Shown here piece after piece: positions 43,561-54,067 of a stretch of DNA of 64,000 bases. The notes below the pieces were generated by a model that saw only the letters and a list, made by a program, of their open reading frames with translations, did not search any database and was not told the origin of the DNA. The stretch comes from Taudactylus pleione. Its lineage: Eukaryota; Chordata; Amphibia; Anura; Myobatrachidae. Position numbers and translations under genes: made by a program. Within the stretch, counting starts at the first letter, position 1, and every line of letters starts with the position of its first letter. Location: assembly GCA_031769625.1 (NCBI GenBank), contig JAUIMM010000721.1, forward strand, positions 1,231,001-1,295,000. The letters are read 5' to 3'.

Positions 43561-45610
43561 CTTAATTGGGTGAGGGCCATCGCAACGAATGCAGGTGTGT
43601 CGAAAATGACAGCGCCCGCCCAATGCGCATTGCCCATTGTTGAAGGCAAAGCACTTGCCATGCCCCGACTTGGGAGCCACCCCACGTGCCGATCCTCCCC
43701 CTGGTGCAGCTGACTGGCCCCCGAAACTCCTCTAAGGGTGCCACCTCTATTTGCGTGCGCTGTGGCTGTGTGACGTCCACAAAAATCTCGACATCTTTTG
43801 TCCCGAAGTCTATAACTTCCCTACCGTGCTGCTTATGATGAAATTCTTCATCATACACCCGCCATGCGCCGCCTCTGGACTTGGTGAACATATCATGAAT
43901 TAAGTACATGTACCCTAATCACGCGCATGTGCTCGTCGGGACGTGTCTCCAAGTAGCAAGAGGCAAAGATATACATGTTTTTTAACCAAACATGATAGGA
44001 CATGACACCGTCGAGGGCCGACCCGCTTTTTTTCTTCGCAGATACCCAAGCTCTTTTTCCCCGGCTGGTCAGCGCATTTACGTTGACATAACGGCGGCGT
44101 CTGATCTGGTCCCGGATCCTGGGCCAAACCCCACGCAGCACCGCTGCATGAGAGCATAAGACTCCCTCTGAACAATACAAATTCACTGACATGCTGCTGC
44201 TGGACGAACGGTGCTTGTGCCTATATCGCCTGGACCTCTTCCTGCCAGCTCGTCGTGACTCCTCTGAGGAATCAGAGGAGGTGGAGGAAAGACTAGTTGT
44301 TCCTTGCTCTGACCTATGGCGCCTTCGCTTCTTACTTCACTGCGCTGGTGCTTCCTGACTACTACTGGAGCTACCGATCCAATCGGGATCGATGGAAGAC
44401 TCACCATCCAACTGACCAGCCGCACCTTGTGCGACTGTGGCTAGGGGCCTTTTGCTTCTGTCTTGACACTGCATCATCGAATCCAATAAGCTTTCTCCTG
44501 CTGGAACACAAACAATGTTGTCTTGTACAGAAATTGATCGCCCCTGGCCTAGGGGTTCGTCCATGCCTGTACTATCCAAACCTTGATGCGTTCCTGGGGG
44601 CGCCCGGGGACCCGAAGCACCGACAAGTTTATTCGCCAGCACTGCAATGCTTCCGTCGCTCCCTCCCAAAGCCTTCTGAGTGCTGTTCTGAGACAACAAG
44701 GGCGCTAGCGCAGAGAGCAGTGATGCACACAGAGTGGATTCAGTCTCTGTGCGCAGCACTGCATCCACCGCGGATCCAGCTGAGGATCCTGCCTGGGGTG
44801 CTGTGAAGCCACACACCACCTCCGCATAAGACCTGCGACTAAAACCCTGTGCAGGCACACCTTCCCCCACCCTGTCCGTGGAACCAGCACAGGGCGGGGT
44901 ACTGTCCCTTTCAGACACCCCGCAATCGATGGAAAAGGACTCACTGCTGTCAGAGGGGGATGTAATGACCCCCTCGTCCTGCAGATGGCGCACATTTTGT
45001 CCCCTTCCATCCCACTTAGCAAGACCGTGACCGGCGCTGCTTTAAGCATTTCTGTCCCCACTAACCCCAGCCCTAATGGGCCCCGCCGTATGCGTCGAAA
45101 CACGAGACCCCATGGGAACAGTTGATCGAGGTGGGGGGGAGGCGGGCGCAATCCCCCCCGCCTAGATGCGCACAGATGGGGATGCATGCACCATGGCCGC
45201 TCCCTGCCGAGAAGCAGGTCACTGTTTTTTGCTGCTGCCACTAGGTCTGGCGTTCGCCATGGATACCGCGCTATGCATAGGAGGGGAAGGCGCCGCTCCC
45301 ATCCTACTGCTGCATCTCTTGGCCAGGGATGCGGATGGCCCGTCCACACCCTGGCCAGATGCCAAACCAGCTACACGCAGTGATGCGCGTGGCGCTGGCC
45401 GTGCGGCCAGGATGGGTGTGCTGGAAAGCCCTCTAGTAGCCGCCCGGCCGCGAGCCCCTGCGCGAAGCCTGGCCGCCCCCCCCCCTTCTGATGGCCAGCC
45501 ATTAGATCGCGGTCTGCGGGCCTGCCACACACGGCGATCTGTGATCCCACTCCCACCGCATCAATTAGGTATCGGGCAGGTATGCCCACAGAACGCCGGG
45601 GGCGATCCAT
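43561..45610 (-). pseudogene. Ngaro-like gag with CCCH finger
   Basis: Structural protein of the element. The start ATG at 45610 (MDRPRRSVGIPARYLIDAVG) is the first Met of the coding stretch and follows an untranslated leader. The frame then shifts near 45530 and continues as a Ser/Thr/Ala-rich region (44993-44337: SSESFSIDCG and DPDWIGSSSS) and a basic Arg-rich stretch near 44250. The conserved core is RGGAWRVYDEEFHHKQHGRE near 43880-43820. The C-terminus carries CFAFNNGQCALGGRCHFRH near 43650-43595, a CCCH-type zinc finger for RNA, then CIRCDGPHP. Stops and at least two frameshifts inactivate it. Confidence 0.7.
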
Positions 45611-45960
45611 GAGGGTGGGATAGAGAAAAGAAGGTAAAGGGAAGGAAAAAGGGGAAGGCAAGAAAAGTGGTAGAGAAGATAAGTGTAAGGAGTGAAAGAT
45701 AGAAGCTAGCAAGGCAAAAAGGGGGGTATTATAACAATATAAAGCACAAATAAAACAATTAGAATAAGTCTGGCAACCGTAATACTGGCAAATACACAGA
45801 GCAATAATCTGACAGTACTTCACCAATATCCAGAAAAAAAGAGGGAGAATGGAGTCTAACTTACCCATAAATCTCCAGCTCAAACTCCACCCCCCCATAA
45901 CCTGTGCTAATTGGCTAAATCACAGACTCTAACCACACCCTTCTAACTGAGGACTGCTAA

Positions 45961-46305
45961 ACCCATTTTGCATCGCAGAGCGTGCCCAGTGACAGACCAG
46001 AGGTTTATGTCACTCCTGTCATATAAGGATGACCTCCGTGGTCTTGATCACTGTATGATACATTGCAGCCCTTTCTGTAACATTGCAGTGGACATACTAA
46101 TATCAGGAATAATGGGTATAACAGTTATGTGCAGGTAGCTTTTATGTTTTTATTGTGCTGCTTATATCTGCATTATGGCCACAGAACAGCCCTGGTTATC
46201 TCCTGGTATAGTGAGAGGTGTATAGTCTCAGTCCAGTATATGGGTACATCTTACACTGCAGAACTCATTGTTTTACAGACTAACAAAGTGCTATATCATT
46301 ATTAG
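45961..46305. other. Spacer, no gene recognised
   Basis: Short non-coding spacer between the Ngaro-like element and the left end of the deleted hAT copy. ATTATTAG at 46298-46305 would be the target sequence of that hAT. Confidence 0.4.
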
Positions 46306-46689
46306 TAGGGGTGAGCGGGTTCGGATTTCTGAAATCCGAGCCCCCCCGATCCGAGTCAGGCTTGACTTTTCCCGCCTGACTTGGATCTGAAATCGAGGCA
46401 AAACGTCATCATCCCGCCTTCCGAGTCTCGCGGGTTTTGGATCCTATATAAGGTACCCGCGTCGGCGCCATTTTCTCACTCGGCTGTGGACAGTGAAGAG
46501 GGAGGGTGGGAGTTAGGGCAGTGTAGTGTAGTGCTGCTGTTGTCCACTACTTCAAAGTCCATAGGGGTTGGCTGTGTTGTGCTGTGCTGCTGCTGTTAAT
46601 AGGGGCTGTGTCCACTACTTCAAAGTCCAGTCCTAAAGGGGTGCTGCAGTGTTGTCCAGGGGGTGCTCTGTCCATCAGGGGTGCTCCCC

Positions 46690-47065
46690 CCAAGTGCTAA
46701 AAAAATAATATATTTTCTGTGTTTGTGAATTGTGTGCGCAGTAGCCGCATGTGCATCAACAAAGTAGTGCCAAGCGTGCGCCTGTGTCATAAGTAAAGGG
46801 CCGGCTGGCTTGACCGTTAAAGGGTGCTGTAACCCCCGAAAGTACACTCCAGTCCAAAGCAAAAAAAATATATATTTTCTGTGTTTGTGACTTGTGTGCA
46901 CTGTGGCTGCACGTGCATCAACAAAGGAGCAGCGCCAAGCGTGCGCCTGTGTCCCATAAGTAAAGAGCCGGCTGGCTCATTTCTTAAAGGGTGGTGTAAC
47001 CCACAAAGTGCACTACTCTCCAGCAAAAATAAAAAAATATTTTCTGTGTTTGTGTGCGCTTTAGC
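46690..47065 (+). repeat. About 164-bp subterminal tandem repeat in hAT copy 2
   Basis: About two and a half units, seen from TATTTTCTGTGTTTGTG at 46711, 46873 and 47039, each followed by GCATCAACAAAG and CCAAGCGTGCGCCTGTGT. It occupies the same place as the 45-bp array in the other copy but differs in sequence. Confidence 0.85.
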
Positions 47066-47091
47066 CGCACGTATATATCAATATAACATAA

Positions 47092-47760
47092 ATGGAGGAC
47101 CAAACTTTCTCCGATAAAAATAAAATAGGGAAAGATCAAGAACCACTTCCTCCTAGTGCTGTTGCTGCTGCTGGGAGTTGTTCATCATCCCAGAGAGGAA
47201 GTAGGAACATCACTACTTTTACTAAACAATTGACCCTCCAACAGTCCCTAGCGATGAGGATGAAGTACGACAGCAGTCATCCTGAAGCAAAACATATAAC
47301 TGAGGCCTTGACTGCTATGTTGGTGTTAGACGTGCGTCCGGTATCCGCCATTAGTGCAGTGGAATTTAGACAATTGATGGAGGTAGTGTGTCCTCGGTTC
47401 CAAATCCCGTCTAGATTCCCACCAGCATCCTTAAAGCAGCAGCGACAAGCGTGCGTCTGTCTGTTAAAGGATTACATCGGTGACAGCATCCAAGTAGGCA
47501 TGTCAGACAGTCCGTACCTGTACTGGCAGGAAAAAGAAGCAATTTGGAGGTCCCTGTACAAACTGGCTCTATTTTACCTGAGTTGCCCCTCCCTCCAGTG
47601 TGTACTCCGAAAGAGTGTTTAGTGCAGCCGGGAACCTTGTCAGCGAAAGGCGTAGGAGGTTGCTTCCACAAAATGTGGAGAATATGTTCATAAAATGAAT
47701 TATCAACTCTTCCAGGGAGACCAGCCTCCAGAACGTACAGAGGGACCTGTGGTTCCAGCA
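47092..47760 (+). pseudogene. hAT transposase remnant with large internal deletion
   Basis: The reading starts at 47092 and carries the region homologous to 24950-25195 of the other copy (KYDSSHPEAKHITEALTAML, then CPRFQIPSRF near 47390). At about 47430 it jumps to the region homologous to 26480, GDSIQVGMSDSPYLYWQEKE, and then the dimerisation block VYSERVFSAAGN after a frameshift near 47600. The BED finger and both catalytic Asp regions are gone, so it could not transpose by itself but keeps the dimerisation end. The junction contains filler resembling the subterminal repeat. Confidence 0.8.
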
Positions 47761-48282
47761 GGGACGAATTAATACTCTGTGAGGTTGAGGATGTACACAC
47801 TGAAGAGGGTGAGGAATCGGTGGATGAGGATGACATCTTGCCTCCGTAGAGCCAGTTTGTGCAGGGACAGATTAATTGCCAGCTTGTTTTGTGGGGGCCC
47901 AAACGAACCAATCATTTCAGCCACAGTTGTGTGGCAGACCCTGGCGCTGAAATGATTGGTTTGTTAAAGTGTGCATGTCCTGTTTATACAACATAAGGGT
48001 GGGTGGGAGGGCCCAAGGACAATTCCATCTTGCACCTCTTTTTTTTTCTTTGCATTATGTACAGTTTGGGGCCTAGTTTTTCAAACTGCCATCCTGTCTG
48101 CCACTGCAGTTTCATGCCTAGATGGGTCACGTGTTTGTGCCGCCCACTCGTGTCGCTTAGCATAGTCATCCAGCTACCTCGGTGCAACCTTTTGGACATA
48201 AAAACACTATTGTGAGGTGTGAGGTGTTCAGAATAGACTGGAAATGAGTGGAAATTAAGGTTATTGAGGTTAATAATAGCTT

Positions 48283-48454
48283 ATCAAAAAACATTAATTC
48301 AATTTACAAAGTGGAAAAGATTTTTAAAAGAAAATTTCAGATCAGAAATTCGTTAGTCAAGTGGCGCGGTTACCCCACCAAATGTAACAGTTGGGTCACT
48401 CCATCTGAGATAAAGGATATACAAAGAGCGTCACTCTCTAAGCAAGGCGAGTGA
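48283..48454 (+). pseudogene. Polinton integrase C-terminus (chromodomain)
   Basis: The frame reads YKVEKIFKRKFQIRNSLVKW then RGYPTKCNSWVTPSEIKD, a chromodomain of the type at the end of Polinton/Maverick integrases. The catalytic core is missing because the sequence begins at the break with the hAT copy. It is followed without gap by the next Polinton gene, in the usual order. Confidence 0.75.
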
Positions 48455-49270
48455 TGGATGGCAAATATTTCTACATAACCTTGTCCAGTAATGCATCAGA
48501 AGACACATTTCTACTAAATAAGATTTCTAACTACTCAACACAACTGGCAAAGGCGATACACGTAAATGGTGAATGGGAGGTAGCACTTACAGAAATACAA
48601 TACCCGCACACCTGGAATACTTTTCATGTACACAATTGTGTTGCAAATAACAGTGGGGTAACCCGAATGTGGATGTCATGAAGGTGTGAGTTAAACCCGG
48701 TTTTTATGAAACAATCAATGCGCTATTCAACGTGATCAATGCGCTACTCACCGTGATCAATGCGCTACTCAACGTGATCAATGCGCTACTCAACGTGATC
48801 AATGCGCTACTCAACGTGATCAATACGCTACTCAACGTGATCAATGCAATCACATAAACTGTAGTTTATTAATGGCATTAATTACCCAACATAACCTGTA
48901 GTGTGGGCTAAAACTATGGTACCAACCACTTGAATGCTGCATATCTTAGACAGTAAGCCATTGTACCAGCTCACAGCCTAAAACTACGTTTTTTAAAGCC
49001 CTTCGGTGACAGTACTGGAGGACAATGTAAGTTGTACGTGTACACAGACATTATCGAACACCAGAGGGTCAGCTATAGTTATGTGCCATTTGCTATGCAC
49101 TTCTGAAATGAAGGGTCCTAACAATGATATGGTCACAATTTAATACGAGAAGCCTGGTTACGTACCTTTTGCGCAAAGCGCATTTTGACATAACCATAGA
49201 GATAAAGAATGACCAGAATGAGAAGATCGCATTTTTAAATTTGGGAAAGCGACTGTAAAACTACATTTTA
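48451..49270 (+). pseudogene. Polinton capsid-associated conserved protein (IQYPHTWN family)
   Basis: A conserved Polinton protein found beside integrase and capsid genes; its exact role is not established and I do not assign a gene letter. The start is ATG at 48451 or 48454, overlapping the integrase stop. It reads FYITLSSNASEDTFLLNKIS, then WEVALTEIQYPHTWNTF near 48600. After a frame change come a 21-bp repeat array (48714-48848), CKLYVYTDIIEHQRVSYSYV near 49030-49090, YEKPGYVPFAQSAF near 49145 and FLNFGKATVKLHF near 49230. The last two blocks fit the family's YVP and VTLHFR motifs. Stops and frameshifts are present throughout. Confidence 0.65.
48714..48848 (+). repeat. 21-bp tandem repeat within the Polinton gene
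   Basis: Six full units of ATCAATGCGCTACTCAACGTG (with minor changes) plus a partial unit. In one frame each unit encodes INALLNV. The period is a multiple of three. Confidence 0.95.
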
Positions 49271-49610
49271 GATATTGCAAAAACAATTTAGCCATTTCAT
49301 ATAAGCTGTGCCTCTTTTCCGAAGAGGTCTAGAGTTGACTAAACCAAACATTAAAAAGGACAGCGCTTAATATCACAGAAGACATTATCGGACACGCCAT
49401 AATGGTTGTTGTGAATAAAATAAACCAGGCTAACCAAGCCAAACAAGATGGACCCCGGATAAAGATTATAGATAGTCACATAGAGGTTTTACATTATTTT
49501 TATATTGTATACTGTTTTCCATTTGATTTGTCATATATGATTGTTATTTGCATGAATGCTAGAATCATTAGCCATTGATGGGGTCATATTTTTTGTTCCC
49601 AGAAACCAAT

Positions 49611-49929
49611 AAAATGGCCGCTGTCGGTCACAATGTGAGGTGTACACCTTCAACAAAATGGCTGCCGTCTCTAGTAATATATTGGAAACCAAAAAGATGG
49701 CCGCTACTATTTACATGCCTCCTAGCCAGTTACCACTGGCCACGCTCCCGCCCCTCCCATTCACACAGAGTGACCATTGCACCACATCTAATAGTGCGGT
49801 CACAGTAGGCACTGTCAGCTGGCCGCCGCGATCTACGCATGCTCCGGTTATACCGCGCGGCATCTTGGGACATTGTGGACATCATGAATGACGTCACACA
49901 AGATGGCCGCTGGTGACTGCGCATGCACA
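49611..49929 (+). promoter_or_regulatory. Promoter-like cluster: YY1-type boxes, CRE, NRF1-like site
   Basis: YY1-type boxes at 49611-49622, 49655-49666, 49694-49705 and 49900-49911. The full CRE palindrome TGACGTCA is at 49889-49896. TGCGCATGCAC at 49919-49929 is close to the NRF1 consensus. The cluster lies upstream of the hammerhead-like motif. Function is inferred. Confidence 0.4.
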
Positions 49930-50016
49930 GAATGGCGATAAATGCCATTTTTGTGCAAATCAGTACCTCTTTAGTTATAGTTTATAAAGGGCACCCCAAG
50001 AGGCTTATCTTCACCC

Positions 50017-50050
50017 CTAAAGAAGTCCAACTGGATGAAACACATTGGGA
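50017..50050 (+). ncRNA. Hammerhead-like relic
   Basis: CTAAAGA at 50017-50023 (one change from CUGAAGA), stem II GTCC with GGAT, and an intact GAAA at 50037-50040 followed by CACATTG. Stem I pairs only three bases. Probably inactive. Confidence 0.45.
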
Positions 50051-50734
50051 CCCCTGTTCCTGCCCCTCTCCATATTGCTGACCATTCAGCACTTTATTAC
50101 TATATTTATTTTTAAATGCTTTGCTAGTCTTTGTTGTACTCCATATCCTCTTGTATTATATGTTAATAAACCCCATGTTTAGAGGGAAGAAAAAGCATCT
50201 CTGAAAAGGGTCATTTTTTTGCTTCTTTGAAGCTGACCTGAATCTACCTGCATACATTCTACTGGGGCCAAAAAGGGATTTGGAAGGAGTGAACAGGACA
50301 CACGGCATTATATGCAGCTACTCAAGTATTGTTGTGGTACGCAATATACTTAAAGTCACGCTAATATCTATTTGAAGGAATACTACACTATATTTATTTG
50401 TGTTTTCATCTGGCTCTGGTTGAGCCCTTCCCATTAAGGCTTTCCGGCTGTTTGGAACTCCTGCTCCACCCCACCACGTGGAATCCCTGTAAAGCACTAC
50501 AGATAAGCCTGAAAGGTTTATTTTTACTTGGTACGCACATTTTATATCTTGTGCACTTCACTTAAAAATTACTACGCTATCAGGCGCATGTTTTTTTCCA
50601 ACCCTCATTTCTATATAGAGATAGAGATATGCATGATAGCACTTTCGCCTTACGACATGCAGTTTAAAAAAACAGAGATGACGAAACTTAAACAAGAGGA
50701 GGAGACTGAAGTGCAGTGTTAATGATATTTTTTA

Positions 50735-51740
50735 AACATACATACACGAGTCCAGTAAATGCGCAAAATCAGAGCTGGATCTATCTGAATTCCCCCAACA
50801 CAAACTAGCGTAGAGAAAATCCTATACCTCCAGGTTCAACCTTAGCGGCGTTATCCAGCACAGTGGCACTTGAATTTTATATAGTGGCCAGTGGTGAACA
50901 CTACTATGATCGCAACACATTGCTGTACGTGATTTGCAAGATCGTACGACCTGATAATCCTTATTTATTAATTACCCCATAGCGACTCTATTCGGTCAGG
51001 TGGATGTTACATTGGGTGACAGGCTCATATCACAATCCAACATTCTTTATGCCTATCACGCATACATTGAGCCTATATTGAGCCTATATTGAATTATAGC
51101 TCAGACACAGTCAACAAAGCACACCACAGGCTTATTTTACAAAGATGGCTGGAGAACATAACCGGGCAATGGACAGCGCAAATACAGGATTTAAAAAACG
51201 CATTAGAGCACTCAGTTGAATTACTAGGACTTCTGCTCTGTGACCTTTTTCACCAACATAAACTCAACTTAAATGCTGTTGATTTGAAGATTAAACTCAC
51301 CAGAAACAAAGATTCCTTCTGCTTAATGTGCGCGGAGGCGGATACCTTTAAAAAAAAAAAAAGTCACTGTGTCCCTGTTTGTGAATAGAGTGCTGGTCTC
51401 ACCAGCCATGTGGATTGGGCACGCGCAGGTTCTGCTAAATGGCAATGAGAAATACGCGATTGACTGCATTGGGATGAAAATCTACAGCATACCTACAGAC
51501 AGGTTTTTTTTTTTTTTTAATTTTGAAAATCTATTTTTAGGTCAAGTGCGGAAAACAGTCATCGCCACGTTTGTGAACAACAAAGTATTTTCAGGAGAAT
51601 TTAATCGGAACCGTCTGTTTTGAACATAAAAATGTGAACTTTGCATCCCTTTTATCTGGATGGGACGCCTCACCCGGCCAAAACGGTTCAAAATAATATT
51701 ATTGAGATTAATCAAAGGCGCGATGTGCTGTATGATTACC
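50735..51740 (+). pseudogene. Polinton major capsid protein remnant
   Basis: Homologous to the double jelly-roll capsid protein of Polinton/Maverick elements. In order over shifting frames: CAKSELDLSEF near 50770, YDRNTLLYVICKIVRPDN-type block near 50910-50960, ATLFGQVDVTLGDRLISQSN near 50985-51040, YAYHAYIEPIL near 51050, LLLCDLFHQHKLNLN near 51230, VDLKIKLTRNKDSFCLMC near 51280-51335, SLFVNRVLVSPAMWIGHAQV near 51370-51430, LLNGNEKYAIDCIGMKIYSI near 51432-51490 and TVIATFVNNKVFSGEFNRN near 51555-51610. Most of the length is recognisable, but there are many stops, frameshifts and a T-rich insertion near 51510. Not functional. Confidence 0.75.
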
Positions 51741-51897
51741 TATAAGTAAAATCTATTTTAATATTTTATCGCATATTATAACGATTATTACATGAAAAAA
51801 AATTATATAAAAAAAAATGAACACGTTACAGATATATTGCATTCTGTAAGCAGAACCAAGCACATGCCATTATTTTAAAGGAACCTAAGCTTATGAT

Positions 51898-52262
51898 ATG
51901 TTGTCTACCATTAAACTGACGCAGTGCCCCTGTGCGTTTGTAATCAGTATACATAGAGGACAGCATGGTGATCACTGGTTGGCCATTTATTGTAATGAAG
52001 CTGGTGTTTGTTATTTCTTTGATTTTTATGGCATCTCACCTGACAGCATCATTTTTCCAAAGAATATTATACATTTTATTTTTTTACATTTTAATTCAAA
52101 AAGCATATGTTACAAGACTTTTTTTAAATCAATGTATATGGCCAATATTGTATTTACTTTATATTTTTGTTGTGTAAAAACTACAAATATGAGGAAATCC
52201 TGTCCTGTTTTAGCATTGATACAAAACATAATGACCAGTTAGTTGCAAACTTTGTAAGGCGG
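51898..52262 (+). pseudogene. Polinton Ulp1/adenain-like cysteine protease remnant
   Basis: This protease would mature capsid proteins. ATG at 51898 (MLSTIKLTQCPCAFVIS) is a plausible start. The catalytic His block is GDHWLAIYCNEAG near 51970-52005 and the acidic partner lies in YFFDFYG near 52013. After frame changes the Gln-x-Cys block GQYCIYF is at 52140-52160 in another frame, with the Cys codon at 52149-52151. The tail resembles the FSIDTKHNDQLVANFVRR block near 52210-52260. All catalytic residues can still be seen, but not in one frame. A SINE lies directly downstream. Confidence 0.75.
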
Positions 52263-52312
52263 CTGCCGAGAAGTCATTGTTTGAGCCGTTATACAGATAA
52301 ATGTATACAGAC

Positions 52313-52655
52313 ATGTTTGGGCAGCACAGACGATGTAATAGCTAGCATTGCTGCCTCACGGCACTAAGGCCATGGGTTCGATTTCCACCACGGCCCTAAC
52401 TGTGTGGAGTTAGTATATTCTCCCTGTGCTTGCGTGGGTTTCCTCCTGGTGCTCCGGTTTCCTCCCACATTCCAAAAATATACTGGTAGGTTAATTTAGG
52501 TCCCAACAAATTTAACCCTAGTGTGTAAGTGTGTGAGTATTTGATATAGATTGTGAGCTCCACTGGGGCAGGGAATGATGTGAGTGGACACATTTTCTCT
52601 GTAAAGCGCTGCGGAATATGTGCGCGCTATTACTGGTGGTAATAAAATGATGTGT
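52313..52655 (+). mobile_element. V-SINE-like tRNA-derived SINE
   Basis: Same family as 28499-28844, plus orientation. A-box region GATGTAATAGCTAGC, B box GGGTTCGATTTCC near 52374, body GCGTGGGTTTCCTCCTGGTG, and an L2-like tail GTAAAGCGCTGCGGAATATG ending in TAATAAAATGATG. It lies just after the protease remnant, inside the Polinton. Confidence 0.85.
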
Positions 52656-53199
52656 AACTTGTAGTCATTCCTGTGTTTGAAACATTTTATGTACAAAGTT
52701 GTTCATTATAGTTATGAAACAGTTTTTAAACTTTGTTGCGTGAGCTTCTGCCAAAAGCCCTGATTAGTAACATAGAACAAAACAGGTTTTTCTAAATCAT
52801 AAGCATTTTATTGTAACATAAAGTATATTTACAGATACATTTGTTTTTGCAGTATCATAACAAAGTCATTTCTTTACATTTTTATAAATATTAGTTTTAA
52901 CACAATGCAAAAGAAATTCAGTTGCATATTAATCACACAATCAATTCTAATGCTTTAAAGCAATGTACAATAGTTTATATTCTCAACCATGGGGAATCCA
53001 GAAACAATTCTACAGTTTTTTTTTTCCCTAGGCATTAAGTAACCGTGGGTTGTTAACTCGGGGGACCTTAAAACATTTAAGCGTCGTCGTCTTTTTTTTT
53101 TTTTTTTTTTGAAGAGTCTGTAGACACTTTGGTGGTAAATAGCCATCAGCATATGTTTACACTTTTAAACCGTGTATGTACAGTACAGCCTATTTGACG
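52656..53199. other. Convergence zone of the Polinton, no gene recognised
   Basis: AT-rich region between plus-strand and minus-strand Polinton genes, with T runs at 53010-53030 and 53090-53110. On the minus strand it would be the 3' end of the accessory gene. Confidence 0.4.
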
Positions 53200-53760
53200 C
53201 ATTTACAACCACTGTGGTGGGTATATTTGATTCAGCCATAGCTTGCATAAATTCCACCCATTTGGCGTCTTACGGCTCGACAAGCTATGGCTTTGCGTGA
53301 TGTTTATTATAAACTCCAACATGTTGGAGCCTTTATACAGAAACTCCCCTTTAGCATTCCAGTTTGTGATGTGTTTAGACCCGGTCATTTATTCAAAAGT
53401 ATTTCACAGTTTTTCCTATACCAGGAATAACCACCATCCAAAACTTTGTGATAAACAGTGTCAGAACCGACTGACCAGAGTTTGTTGCTTTAGGAACACT
53501 CGGTGTCTCTGGTGTTGAGTTAAAGGTGACATTTCTCTATCAGACTGCTTACTTACTCAAGACTAAATATTTCTACAAAGCAGCAGATAAATCATTATTC
53601 TGTAGTATATCTATGGTCTCTACATCTAGACCTTGCGTGGCTGTTTTATGTATATCATTACCCAGTTTGTTACGTAAATGTTCTGCTGAGGCACCAGATA
53701 CATTCTCGACATATTCCATCAACGATTAGTCAGAAGACTCATTTTTAACGGTATAACAAA
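53200..53760 (-). pseudogene. Polinton accessory protein remnant
   Basis: The minus strand reads EYVENVSGASAEHLRNKLGN near 53725-53665, and ITNWNAKGEFLYKGSNMLEF then KTPNGWNLCKLWLNQIYPP near 53370-53205. The second part resembles a conserved C-terminal block of a Polinton protein with a KGxxVxGSNIxDL and PxGW pattern. I do not assign it to PX, PW or another named gene. It lies downstream of the ATPase on the same strand. Stops and frameshifts are present. Confidence 0.45.
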
Positions 53761-54067
53761 ACCAGGTAATGAGCCAATAAATCCACCGGACTGCTTCACC
53801 AATTGCTTCTTTTTACCAATGGTGCATTTCTTATTACAAAGCGATTTTATAAGATTACGCTTCTTTTTAAGGTAATTCAACTGTTGTGACAGCGGTATTT
53901 TTACCTTTTAAGCATGTAGAGGGCAATCTATTCTTATCCATAAGGAACGCTGGTTGTATCTTCATACGCCTCTAAACCTTGATTTACTGGGATACATCAG
54001 CCTAGCCAGCATCGTCACTTGCAATTTTTATCCCTATGGTTTTGGAAAAGGACCATATATTCTGTAT

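Larger units (their letters stand above)
39881..45960 (-). mobile_element. Ngaro/DIRS-like retrotransposon
   Basis: Minus-strand element with gag (45610 to about 43560), DIRS-type RT and RNase H (about 43560-41891) and an SGNH hydrolase gene (40999-40432). The RT type and the hydrolase place it with Ngaro-like elements, which normally use a tyrosine recombinase rather than an integrase. No tyrosine recombinase motif is visible here, so that domain is either lost or too decayed to read. Both borders are approximate. Composition is clearly GC-richer than the neighbours. Confidence 0.75.
46306..48282 (+). mobile_element. Internally deleted hAT copy, 3' end missing
   Basis: Left end TAGGGGTGAGCGGGTTCGG matches the TIR type of the hAT at 22759. 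The 3' untranslated part matches the other copy through GGTTATTGAGGTTAATAATA (48261-48280, compare 28103) and then stops; the last 230 bp with the right TIR are absent. The Polinton begins at the break. Confidence 0.8.
49560..50600 (+). mobile_element. Penelope-type terminal unit inside the Polinton
   Basis: Non-coding insert between two Polinton genes. It has four ATGGCCGC/ATGGCTGC boxes, a CRE palindrome, a hammerhead-like relic (50017-50040) and AATAAACCCC near 50165. The order matches the unit at 3151-4520. The borders are not exact; no RT is present. Confidence 0.5.

Noticed and set aside
44297..45612. Plus-strand frames of 148-169 residues opposite the Ngaro-like gag
   Set aside because: GC-rich antisense shadows; the minus strand carries the recognisable gag and finger.
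50528..50722. 64-residue frame as a separate Polinton gene
   Set aside because: The C-terminal part could be the end of the preceding Polinton gene, but no conserved motif supports a call.
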